A stretch of DNA of 6,918 bases from Pseudomonadota bacterium (GCA_021809225.1 JAKBAL010000123.1:1-6918), one strand, 5' to 3'; counted from the stretch's first letter, positions 1 to 5,867 are shown. Notes: a model not told the origin generated them from the letters alone. A program made the numbers and translations.

Positions 1-789
1 CGATCTGGGGAAAAGGAGAGTATTGCTGATATACTACACTTATTAGATGCGACTGAATTAAAGGGATTAATAACTCCGCCTGATGATTACCGCTGGTGTC
101 AAAGCCCGGTTGAGAGGTTTATTGATGAAGGTCATGATACTCTAGCGATGTCTATTCTAGACGAAGCAAAGAACCGACTCGGAAAGGATTTTCTTCAGAT
201 TAAACAAAGCATTCGAATTTTTTATTTACAATCTCTTCTGAAAAATCATGATGAAAAAGGGGAAAAGGAGAGTATTGCTGACGTACTACACTCATTAGAT
301 GCGTCTGAATTAAAGGGATTAGTAACTCCACCTGATGATAACCCCAATTATCAAAGCCCAGTTGAGAGGTTTATTAATGAAGGTCATTATGCTCTAGCGA
401 TGTCTATTCTAGACAAAGCTAAGAAGCGACTTGGAGAGAGTTTTCTTCAAATTAAACAAAGCATTCGAATTTTTTATTTACAATCGCTCCTGAAAAATCA
501 TCATGAAAAAGGGGAAAAGGAGAGTATTGCTGACGTACTACACTCATTAGATGCTTCTGAATTAACGGAATTAGTCACTCCACCTGATTACCCCTGTGCT
601 CAAAGCCTGGTTGAAGAGTTTATTAATGAAGAAGGCCATGATGCTCTCGCATTTCTTATTCTAGACGAAGCTGACAAACGATTTGAGAACGACCCTATTC
701 GCCTGCGCGTCAGGTTGACAATGGCCGAGAACATCCTTGCATCCAGACGTGAAAACCGGTTCGCTGAAGCTGAGGGTTATCTTGATTAA
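1..789 (+). CDS. Helical-repeat protein, 5'-truncated by window edge, frameshifted at 3' end
   Basis: The reading frame is open from base 1, so the ATG at 148 is an internal Met of a repeat and not the real start; the true start lies left of the window. The visible 262 residues consist of three tandem copies of an 84-residue unit beginning GEKESIAD. Each unit has amphipathic helices with a pattern such as EGHxALAMSILDxAKxRLG, which resembles TPR-type helical repeats, although I cannot assign a named family. Such scaffolds usually bind proteins. The third copy diverges in its second half. The frame closes at TAA 787-789, but the following frame continues the repeat pattern: EAEGYLINVLD aligns with ESIADVLHSLD. 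The stop is therefore probably caused by a one-base frameshift, making this the N-terminal side of one gene running to 1420. Function is unknown. It lies left of the integrase and is probably mobile-element cargo. Confidence 0.75.
   Translation, partial: RSGEKESIADILHLLDATELKGLITPPDDYRWCQSPVERFIDEGHDTLAMSILDEAKNRLGKDFLQIKQSIRIFYLQSLLKNHDEKGEKESIADVLHSLDASELKGLVTPPDDNPNYQSPVERFINEGHYALAMSILDKAKKRLGESFLQIKQSIRIFYLQSLLKNHHEKGEKESIADVLHSLDASELTELVTPPDYPCAQSLVEEFINEEGHDALAFLILDEADKRFENDPIRLRVRLTMAENILASRRENRFAEAEGYLD
7..762 (+). repeat. Three tandem 252-bp coding repeats
   Basis: The units are 7-258, 259-510 and 511-762, each 252 bp (84 codons), marked by the recurring GGGGAAAAGGAGAGTATTGC. Copies 1 and 2 are very similar along their whole length at the DNA level. 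Copy 3 is near-identical in its first ~70 bases and then diverges. This shows fairly recent expansion by unequal recombination or slippage. Earlier copies may lie left of the window. Confidence 0.9.
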
Positions 790-1420
790 CGTATTGGATC
801 ACTTTGAAAAAAAGGGATGGTCTGATTCTGATGAACTTTCAAGCGGTGGCGAATCGGATAGCTCATCGGAAGAAGAAAATTTTGACGGAGAAAATTCTGA
901 AGAAGAGTTAGATGTGAAATCTCTTTGGAAGAAAGATTTTTCCCCTTTTCAACAACACGAGCGATATAAGGCTCTCTATGCCCGAGACGCACTTCGTATT
1001 TACCAAGGTCTGTTTCAGGAAGTCGACGACTTAGACCTCAGTGATAGCGGCCTTAAAGCTTTACAAAGCCAACTTCATAATCCTACCTTGCCTAATGATT
1101 TCATACTACGCGTTGGTAAAAAGAGTTTCCCTCATATTTTTAAACCTCACCCTAATTGGAAAGATAATTTGGAACGCGGTTGTTATGGCGCCGGTACAGT
1201 AATGTCTATTACTGAGAGTGCAGATAAGTATGGATGGTTTTTTGACGCTGCCATCGAAAGAGGTCACCTAGATCCTATTTTATTTAAGGAAATAGTTGAT
1301 CTTTCTATTTCATTAGGAGCACAAGAAGACGGCTTGTTTGGTTTTGAAGGGGTGGATAAAACAACTGATTCAGAGGACAGCGATGGGGAAAAAGAAAAGG
1401 AAACAGAAGAAAACATCTGA
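737..1420 (+). CDS. Acidic Ser/Glu-rich C-terminal part of the frameshifted repeat protein
   Basis: This frame is open from before 737 to TGA 1418-1420. It has no convincing start: the first possible codons are TTG 737 and GTG 749, neither has a clear Shine-Dalgarno sequence, and the first in-frame ATG encodes about residue 155. It is best read as the continuation of the upstream repeat gene after a +1 frame change near 780, where the joined product would read AEGYLINVLDHFEKKGW. An acidic low-complexity stretch follows (SDSDELSSGGESDSSSEEEN and beyond). Next comes an apparently globular part from about residue 60 (KSLWKKDFSPF) to about residue 205, and then a second acidic tail (DSEDSDGEKEKETEEN). 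No signal peptide, membrane segment or catalytic motif is visible, and I do not recognise a family. Acidic low-complexity regions around helical repeats occur in host-interacting proteins, but that role is speculation here. Confidence 0.55.
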   Translation: MHPDVKTGSLKLRVILINVLDHFEKKGWSDSDELSSGGESDSSSEEENFDGENSEEELDVKSLWKKDFSPFQQHERYKALYARDALRIYQGLFQEVDDLDLSDSGLKALQSQLHNPTLPNDFILRVGKKSFPHIFKPHPNWKDNLERGCYGAGTVMSITESADKYGWFFDAAIERGHLDPILFKEIVDLSISLGAQEDGLFGFEGVDKTTDSEDSDGEKEKETEENI

Positions 1421-1434
1421 GGAAGTTTAACTGA

Positions 1435-1521
1435 AACCGCCGTACGCAACATCGTTTGTACGGTGGTGTGAAAGGACGGGGTCGTGAGTTTAGGACAGAT
1501 TGTTTGAAGGTTTTATTCGAT
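1435..1521 (+). mobile_element. Group II intron 3' remnant (domain V, probable domain VI)
   Basis: Positions 1435-1468 form a 34-nt hairpin with the layout of group II intron domain V. The lower stem ACCGCCGTA/TACGGTGGT contains one wobble pair, G1439-U1464. This is the expected G-U pair inside a CGC catalytic triad (C1438, G1439, C1440). TG at 1457-1458 sits where the two-base bulge belongs. The following GTGTGAAAGGACGGGG resembles the linker to domain VI, and TTATTCGAT at 1513-1521 resembles the usual YTACTCGAT-like 3' end at a normal distance of about 54 nt. The upper stem of domain V pairs poorly, so the RNA is probably inactive. No reverse transcriptase ORF lies upstream within the window. 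A factor-dependent terminator hairpin is the main alternative; there is no T-tract. Confidence 0.55.
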
Positions 1522-1977
1522 CGTCTATGAGGTTGCAATTTGTTTCTTTAAAGTTGGGGCTGGGCTACCTCCTTTATGGGAACTTGCTTCCTCAGGGCTG
1601 ACTTCTTTGTCAAGATGACCTGGCTTTGGAACTGGAATAGGTGCTTTCGGCTTGCAAAGAGAAAATGTTTAGCAAGTTGAAAAAAGAGGTCTCTAGGAAA
1701 GCAAAAGTTTCTCCTAGTTTTCTTAGTCATATTGAAAGCTCTGAAGCTCGTAATATGCTTGTTCCACAACATATAAGAGAAATCCTTCACCACAACGCTT
1801 TCTGCCCAAAAGTATCCTTTCCCTCCCAATCATTCTCTAGTTCAAGTATGAATCAGGCCTCCGTAAAATTGAGGTCCTCTCTTCCAAAGAGATACTTGAT
1901 AAGCATCTTAAGCCCAATGATTTTCTTTAAAATTAAAAAAGATAAAAATTATATTTACATTTCAACAGATTAATGGC
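1522..1977. other. Region between intron remnant and integrase, no convincing gene
   Basis: This 456-bp stretch has overlapping weak ORFs on both strands (the longest is 1641-1973 on +) and no clear ribosome binding site, terminator or RNA gene. It lies downstream of the integrase on the presumed mobile element and may be degraded cargo. Confidence 0.5.
1665..1973 (+). CDS. Doubtful small hypothetical protein (102 aa)
   Basis: The frame is open from GTG 1641. The ATG at 1665 is the better start, with a weak AAGAG three bases before it. The product is basic and serine-rich and matches nothing I recognise. A short stretch (SRKAKVSPSFLSHIES) loosely resembles the recognition part of an XRE-type helix-turn-helix, but the flanking helices of that fold are not evident. 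The C-terminus, ending IFFKIKKDKNYIYISTD, is encoded by very AT-rich DNA and looks like run-on translation. A competing antisense frame covers most of the same bases. This may be chance. Confidence 0.2.
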   Translation: MFSKLKKEVSRKAKVSPSFLSHIESSEARNMLVPQHIREILHHNAFCPKVSFPSQSFSSSSMNQASVKLRSSLPKRYLISILSPMIFFKIKKDKNYIYISTD

Positions 1978-3195
1978 TTAACAGGGGGCTTTCCTATAAT
2001 ATCCAGCCTCTCCCTCTTTTTTATTATCAGAAAACTTAACATCTTTTGAGATGGAAGTGCCAATCTTACTGCCAAACAACTCAGCAGCTTGCCTCAAAGG
2101 CTCATCCGCCAAATGAGCGTATCTCTGAGTCGTTGAGGCCTGTGTATGACCAAGGAGCTTTCCGACGATGCTTAAGCTCAATCCACTTGAAACAAGGTGC
2201 GAGGCATGGGTATGACGCAAATCATGGATACGAATATCTTCAAGTTTTGCTTCTTTAAGGGCAGTTCTCCAAAATGTTTTAATCTCTTGCAAAGGCTGAC
2301 CTTCAACTTTTCCGGGAAAAACGTAGACAGACCCTTTCGGTATTCGTTTTTTTACAACATGCAAAACCTCAACGGCCTTTTCTGAAAGAGGGAGGTGTTC
2401 TTTCTTTTTCTGCTTTGTTAAATGAGAAGGTTTTGTCCAAACGCCTTTTTCCAAATCAAACTGGTCCCAAGTGGCCCCTAAAGCTTCTCCTTTACGTGCG
2501 CCAGTGAGAATAAGGAATTTAAACACATAGGCTGTCATACGATCAGAATGACGCTCTAGCACATCCCATAGCCGATCGAGTTCCTCTTTATTGAGCCACC
2601 GGTCCCGCTTTTCCTCTTGGTACTTCTAAATCGCAGATGCAGGGTTATCCTCTCGCCAACCCAAAGAAATGGCAAGGGAGAACATTTTAGACAAAAGAGC
2701 CAATGTACGATTGGCTTGATAGGGGGTGTTTTGAAAATGCTTATGGAGGGATTCAATGTCTCGGCGCATAACACAAGGGACATTTAATCGTCCCAAAGCA
2801 GGGAGAATGATATTTTGGAGTAGCTTTTGATCCTCTCTTAGACTTTTGGGTCTTTTCTTATAACCATGTCGTTCAAGATAGTTTTTAGCAAGGTCTTCCA
2901 TAGTGGTAACGGTGATAACTTGTTTCTTCTGTGTTGCTGGATCATCTCCATGGGCAACTTGTCCCAGCCTCTTTTTTGCTAAGTCTCGAGCTTCTTCTGT
3001 CGTGATATGACCGTGAACACCGATTTTAAGTCTTTTCTTAATCCGATCAGCATTACGATATTCGATGCAATAGGTTCGTCTACCACTGGGCAAAACGATA
3101 AGGCCAAATCCCTTGAGTTCTGAGTCCCAGTGTTTTAGAGTTTTTTCAGGATCTGGAGTTACGGCTTCCACAAAACGCTTTGTAAACTTTGGCAT
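1978..3195 (-). pseudogene. Tyrosine recombinase/phage-type integrase interrupted by an amber codon
   Basis: One frame of 406 codons runs from ATG 3195-3193 to TAA 1980-1978. That is the normal size for tRNA-targeting integrases with an N-terminal arm-binding domain. The order is: arm-binding domain (about residues 1-90, containing LKGFGLIVLPSGRRTYCIEY), core-binding SAM-like domain (about 95-185), then the catalytic domain. All catalytic residues are visible: Arg234 (TGARKGEA), a Lys near 261-265 (TKQKKKEHLPL), His324 and Arg327 (HDLRHTH), His350 (LLGHTQ) and the nucleophile Tyr359 (TTQRYAHL). The only defect is TAG at 2628-2626 (codon 190), in the linker before the catalytic domain; the frame resumes at once with KYQEEKRDRWLNKEELDRLW. 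GGGGAG six bases before the ATG fixes the start. It lies next to tRNA-Thr, its likely integration site. Without amber suppression or restart the protein would be inactive. Confidence 0.9.
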
Positions 3196-3201
3196 CTTTT
3201 T

Positions 3202-3207
3202 CTCCCC
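3202..3207 (-). promoter_or_regulatory. Ribosome binding site of integrase
   Basis: GGGGAG on the minus strand, six bases before ATG 3195. It is a good Shine-Dalgarno sequence and supports this start. Confidence 0.7.
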
Positions 3208-3220
3208 AAATGTTCAACTT

Positions 3221-3249
3221 AATCTACCCTATCTTTTTTAAAATGTCAC
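3221..3249 (-). promoter_or_regulatory. Putative sigma-70 promoter of integrase
   Basis: On the minus strand, GTGACA (3249-3244) is followed after 17 bases by TAGATT (3226-3221). They match the -35 consensus at 5/6 and the -10 consensus at 4/6, and the pair lies about 25 bp before the start codon. A second GTGACA lies 11 bp further upstream and overlaps the promoter region. Confidence 0.4.
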
Positions 3250-3261
3250 CATATTGTCACC
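3244..3261 (-). repeat. Two GGTGACA direct repeats, 11-bp period, before integrase
   Basis: GGTGACA occurs twice on the minus strand (3261-3255 and 3250-3244), separated by ATAT. The 11-bp period places both on the same DNA face, and the downstream copy overlaps the putative -35 box. This fits an operator or paired arm-type integrase sites; which one is not decided by the sequence. Confidence 0.35.
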
Positions 3262-3368
3262 TAGCGATATCGATTTGGAGGCATAATTGAGGGAGAGTTG
3301 GCATAGCTTTCGCTAGGACAGAAGAGTCTGTAACCTAAGGAAAGCAAAAGAAAAGTGAGGGTTTGTGC

Positions 3369-3444
<76 letters not shown>

Positions 3445-3454
3445 TTTGTGTTCA

Positions 3455-3483
3455 TTTTTAAAGAAAGTAAAGATGAGATGCAA
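3455..3483 (-). promoter_or_regulatory. Possible promoter of tRNA-Thr
   Basis: On the minus strand TTGCAT (3483-3478) precedes TAAAAA (3460-3455) with a 17-base spacer, ten bases before the tRNA 5' end. Matches to consensus are only 3/6 and 4/6, so position and spacing are the main support. Confidence 0.3.
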
Positions 3484-4110
3484 GCTTAATCCCTCTAAAG
3501 ACCAGGGTGGTTGTATATAAAGAGTAAAATTGAAAAACTGAAGAATCGAAGGAATTTATTGAACCCAAAAGTGAAAAAGATTTAAAAAAGCTTGAAAAAT
3601 AATAAAATATTCTGGGATTACTTTTTATTTATAAGTATTAAAAAGGCAGATAAAAACAAAAACAGAAGTTATTACATGAAAAACGATCATAATATTAGAT
3701 CGGGATACAAGAGAGTATCTGCAAAAGTCCAGCTAGCAGCCTGAGTGCATGTGGTTTTGTTCGGAAGAGTAGGGGCGGGTGAAGAGTAGGCAGACTTTCC
3801 TATTTTTACAGGAATCGGTTTGTCGAGTGAGTTCCAGAAGTTCAGAATTTTTACAATATTGATGTCTTATTATTCTCTTCATTAAACTTAATTTTTTACT
3901 CTTTCAAACAAATTTCTTAAGTAAAAAATACTATAACATTATTTCTACTTGTCGTTTCCAACCGGTGATCGAGTAGCCACTTTAAAACAGAAAAAACCCC
4001 TTCATTTTGTGTTAATATTTGGTTAACAGTTTGAAAAATAAATATCTTTTGTGAATGTTTTAAATATGATAATTTTAGCCCTACCTAACATATATAGGTT
4101 ATAAGAAATA

Positions 4111-4116
4111 AGGGAG
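4111..4116 (+). promoter_or_regulatory. Ribosome binding site of the Cys-rich secreted protein
   Basis: AGGGAG, six bases before ATG 4123. It is a strong Shine-Dalgarno match that fixes the start. Confidence 0.75.
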
Positions 4117-4122
4117 AATCAA

Positions 4123-4794
4123 ATGAAATTCAAATTTTTAAGTCTATTTTTAACTCTTGGGCTTTTGGCTCTAGGAGCAGGAGTGAAAGCTGAGGAAGAA
4201 GGACACCCGCATCATCACGGAACGGAAGCAGGGGCTGTGGCTGAGAAAGCAGGAAAACCAGGAGTTGGTTTACCATGTAATATACCTAACACCACCGTAC
4301 CAGAGTTAGTGAAATGTTTTATGTGTACTGCGCTTTCTGCTGGGCTTACTAAGATTCCAGGATATGTCCCCCAACAGCTTGTTGATGGTTGTGCAGGGCC
4401 TTGTAAGACGGACTCTAGTGATCCTGCATTAAAATCCGTGGAGAATTGTGCAGCAACTCTTTATTCATTTTACAATGATACTACAAATCAAACAAAATTT
4501 TCTAAGGCGTATGCGGTTGTAAAACCGATTATTTCTGCTTTATCAGGGGGCAACTTCCTTTCGGCAAATATCTGTAATTCGGGTTGTATTACTAAACCCA
4601 CTAATATTTGTAAGAATTATTCGGTTGTGCGCCAGGCCTGCGGCGCCATTTGCTGTAATGTTGGTGGTTCAGTTACGAACTGTTTAAAGCAAGCTACTGA
4701 AACATGCGATACTTACAAGGGAACAGTATCACCTCCTTCAAAGGATGAAAAAGAAGAAAATGAAAAAGGAGAGCCATTGTTAGGAACCTGGTAA
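4123..4794 (+). CDS. Secreted cysteine-rich protein of unknown function (223 aa)
   Basis: The start is fixed by AGGGAG six bases upstream. Residues 1-23 form a typical Sec signal peptide, with probable cleavage after VKA23. There is no lipobox Cys, so it should be released into the periplasm or outside. A His cluster (GHPHHHG, residues 27-33) follows the cleavage site and could bind metal. The body holds 14 cysteines, at 52, 65, 68, 90, 94, 109, 151, 155, 163, 173, 177, 178, 187 and 195. They include CFMC, CAGPC and an adjacent pair (ICC), and their even number suggests a disulfide-stabilised fold. The C-terminus is a charged tail (KDEKEENEKGE). I recognise no family. It forms its own transcription unit, ended by a strong terminator. 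In an intracellular bacterium it could be a surface or effector protein, but that is inference only. Confidence 0.88.
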   Translation: MKFKFLSLFLTLGLLALGAGVKAEEEGHPHHHGTEAGAVAEKAGKPGVGLPCNIPNTTVPELVKCFMCTALSAGLTKIPGYVPQQLVDGCAGPCKTDSSDPALKSVENCAATLYSFYNDTTNQTKFSKAYAVVKPIISALSGGNFLSANICNSGCITKPTNICKNYSVVRQACGAICCNVGGSVTNCLKQATETCDTYKGTVSPPSKDEKEENEKGEPLLGTW

Positions 4795-4813
4795 ATTTTG
4801 ACTGGTTAATTTT

Positions 4814-4840
4814 AACCCACCCTTCGGGGTGGGTTTTTTT
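4814..4840 (+). terminator. Intrinsic terminator after the Cys-rich gene
   Basis: A perfect 9-bp stem AACCCACCC/GGGTGGGTT with a TTCG tetraloop (4814-4835) runs into a T-tract ending at 4840. It starts 20 bases after the stop codon and separates this gene from cpoB. Confidence 0.95.
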
Positions 4841-4857
4841 ATGCCGATGGCAATCCA

Positions 4858-4886
4858 TTGAGGTGGATTAAAAACTGTGATATAAC
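4858..4886 (+). promoter_or_regulatory. Putative sigma-70 promoter of the cpoB-like gene
   Basis: TTGAGG (4858-4863) and TATAAC (4881-4886) are separated by 17 bases and match consensus at 4/6 and 5/6. The pair lies just after the preceding terminator and predicts a leader of about 32 bases before ATG 4925. Confidence 0.6.
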
Positions 4887-4916
4887 CCTCTCATCATTAC
4901 ATAAAAGCAAACACAC

Positions 4917-4921
4917 GAGGG
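4917..4921 (+). promoter_or_regulatory. Ribosome binding site deciding the cpoB start
   Basis: GAGGG lies three bases before ATG 4925; the spacing is short but the match is clear. It supports translation starting before the inserted repeat, and not at the in-frame GTG 5132 next to the signal peptide, which has no good site. Confidence 0.5.
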
Positions 4922-4924
4922 CTT

Positions 4925-5806
4925 ATGGGACAGGGAAATAATACTAATAAAATAGCTGGATTGCTCTCGCCACGGCGAAGCCTTTGGCGTAGCCCGGATT
5001 GGAGAAAAGTTCTTCTCAATGAACTTAAGCAAGAAAGACTGGATTGCTTCGTCGCTTGCGCTCCTCGCAAAGACGAGGTGGGGGACGTTTCCCACTGGCC
5101 GAAGCAATCCAGAAAAAGTAATACTAAATTAGTGAGTCTTCTTTTTACATTAACACTTCTCACGTCCCACTCCCTCCACGCCCAAGAAAACCCGCAATTA
5201 TTGCTTGACTTGGTGACTCGGGTAGGGGCGATTGAGGCTGAAAACCGAGAACTCCGTGGGCAATTGGAAGAAGCCCATCATGAAATTACCCAGCTAACAC
5301 AAAAGATGGATACCTTAAGTGCCGATGTGGACTACCGCTTGAATAATCCAGAAAGTGGAACTTCTTTGCCTCAGACGTCTTTGGTCCCTCCTGCTTCTGA
5401 CGGAGAAAGCGCTGTATCGAAAGCCCCTTCTACAGCTGCAGAAGAGTATGAAAAGGCGCGAACTCTCTTAGAACAAGGTGATTATGCTGCTGCTGAGCAT
5501 GCTTTTGCTGCCTTTGTGGCAGCGCATGGAAAGGATGATCTTGCAGGAGCTGCTCAATATTGGTTAGGGGTGACTTTTTTTGTGCGAGGGGAACATGAAA
5601 AAGCGGTATCTGCCTTTGCGAAAGGATATAAATCCTATCCTAAGTCTTCAAAGGCTGCTGATAACTTGCTAAAGCTCGCAAAATCTTTGGCGGCTCTGGA
5701 CCGTACAGCGGATGCCTGTACCGCCTTAAGTCAGCTGTCTTCTGAACATCCCAAAGCGCATGTGAGTGAGGTCTCTCGCGAGCGTAAGAAGTGGGGATGT
5801 AAGTAG
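4925..5806 (+). CDS. cpoB: Periplasmic CpoB/YbgF-like protein with a repeat-derived N-terminal insertion
   Basis: Proteins of this family work in the periplasm with the Tol-Pal system, linking outer-membrane constriction to peptidoglycan synthesis. The 293-residue product has a hydrophobic signal sequence at about residues 69-86 (LVSLLFTLTLLTSHSLHA, cleavage before QENP). Next are a coiled coil at about 90-140 (trimerisation segment), a flexible Ser/Pro/Ala linker (about 141-170) and a C-terminal TPR domain (about 172-290) containing EEYEKARTLLEQGDYAAAE and YWLGVTFFVRGEHEKAVSAF. The oddity is the N-terminus: residues 8-67 are encoded by an inserted palindromic repeat (see 4939-5127), which buries the signal peptide 67 residues in. 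Excising exactly 60 codons gives MGQGNNTKLVSLLF..., a normal signal peptide. An alternative start is GTG 5132. The gene has its own promoter. No pal or tol gene is adjacent in the window. The family call rests on domain order and TPR motifs. Confidence 0.88.
   Translation: MGQGNNTNKIAGLLSPRRSLWRSPDWRKVLLNELKQERLDCFVACAPRKDEVGDVSHWPKQSRKSNTKLVSLLFTLTLLTSHSLHAQENPQLLLDLVTRVGAIEAENRELRGQLEEAHHEITQLTQKMDTLSADVDYRLNNPESGTSLPQTSLVPPASDGESAVSKAPSTAAEEYEKARTLLEQGDYAAAEHAFAAFVAAHGKDDLAGAAQYWLGVTFFVRGEHEKAVSAFAKGYKSYPKSSKAADNLLKLAKSLAALDRTADACTALSQLSSEHPKAHVSEVSRERKKWGCK
4939..5127 (+). repeat. Palindromic repeat element inserted in-frame in cpoB, flanked by 9-bp direct repeats
   Basis: TAATACTAA occurs at 4939-4947 and 5119-5127, exactly 180 bp (60 codons) apart. 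Between them lie inverted ends CTGGATTGC (4956-4964) and GCAATCCAG (5104-5112). The right half contains a nested inverted repeat CTGGATTGCTTCG/CGAAGCAATCCAG (5039-5051, 5100-5112). A further hairpin AAGTTC/GAACTT (5007-5012, 5021-5026) lies in the middle, and GGCGAAGCC and GGCGTAGCC occur as near-direct repeats at about 4973-4996. Bases 5041-5075 match the reverse complement of 6808-6842 at 32 of 35 positions, so this is a dispersed repeat family. The direct repeats are not immediately adjacent to the inverted ends, so target duplication is likely but not certain. Confidence 0.8.
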
Positions 5807-5822
5807 GCAGTGTAGCAGTGAT

Positions 5823-5867
5823 GCAGAAAAGAGCAGAAAAGAGCAGAAAAGAGCAGAAAAGAGCAGA
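5823..5867 (+). repeat. Decamer tandem repeat downstream of cpoB
   Basis: The unit GCAGAAAAGA is repeated four times (5823-5862) and followed by a partial GCAGA. GACCCAGG then occurs at 5866-5873 and again at 5896-5903. It lies in the 113-bp gap between the convergent cpoB and ligase genes, where no standard terminator is visible. It is probably a slippage-prone simple repeat. Confidence 0.9.

Larger units (their letters stand above)
3445..4122. other. Gene-free AT-rich spacer
   Basis: This 678-bp stretch has no convincing ORF on either strand. It is very AT-rich except for a more GC-balanced patch at about 3715-3840. That patch contains small inverted repeats: GATAC/GTATC at 3704-3719 and TTCCT/AGGAA at 3797-3814. 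The patch could be a small RNA or a gene relic, but I recognise no known RNA motif. The right end must hold the promoter of the Cys-rich gene, yet I see no well-spaced sigma-70 pair. A short dyad ACCTA/TAGGT (4083-4087, 4095-4099) lies 11 bases before its ribosome binding site. Confidence 0.6.

Noticed and set aside
1..762. CRISPR array
   Set aside because: The repeats are 252-bp, contiguous and coding, without spacers.
148..789. ATG 148 as the start of the first gene
   Set aside because: The frame is open back to base 1 and encodes another repeat copy; the ATG is an internal Met that recurs at the same repeat position (ATG 400) and has no ribosome binding site.
1525..1917. Possible decayed minus-strand gene whose last 46 codons (ending HKGGSPAPTLKKQIATS) look protein-like
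   Set aside because: The frame has five internal TAA/TAG codons (at 1839, 1725, 1716, 1695 and 1671). Although each is one transition from a Gln codon, this is always true of TAA and TAG. The stop density is about what random AT-rich sequence gives.
1978..2783. Other ORFs overlapping the integrase on both strands
   Set aside because: They are shadows of the integrase frame and lack motifs or ribosome binding sites.
3534..3602. Lysine-rich 22-codon frame (EESKEFIEPKSEKDLKKLEK)
   Set aside because: No start codon, bounded by stops, and typical of A-rich DNA.
4031..4073. Promoter for the Cys-rich gene from TTGAAA, TTGTGA, TATGAT and GATAAT
   Set aside because: No pair of these boxes has spacing near 17 bp, so I could not assign a promoter with confidence.
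4868..5163. Minus-strand ORFs opposite the cpoB 5' end
   Set aside because: They translate the palindromic repeat and contain its well-known spurious peptide forms (ASDEAIQS, GAQATKQSS); no ribosome binding site is seen and they lie opposite a supported gene.
5132..5806. GTG 5132 as the true cpoB start
   Set aside because: It would leave a short signal peptide with no positive N-region and no Shine-Dalgarno sequence, whereas ATG 4925 has a promoter and GAGGG. Kept only as an alternative.
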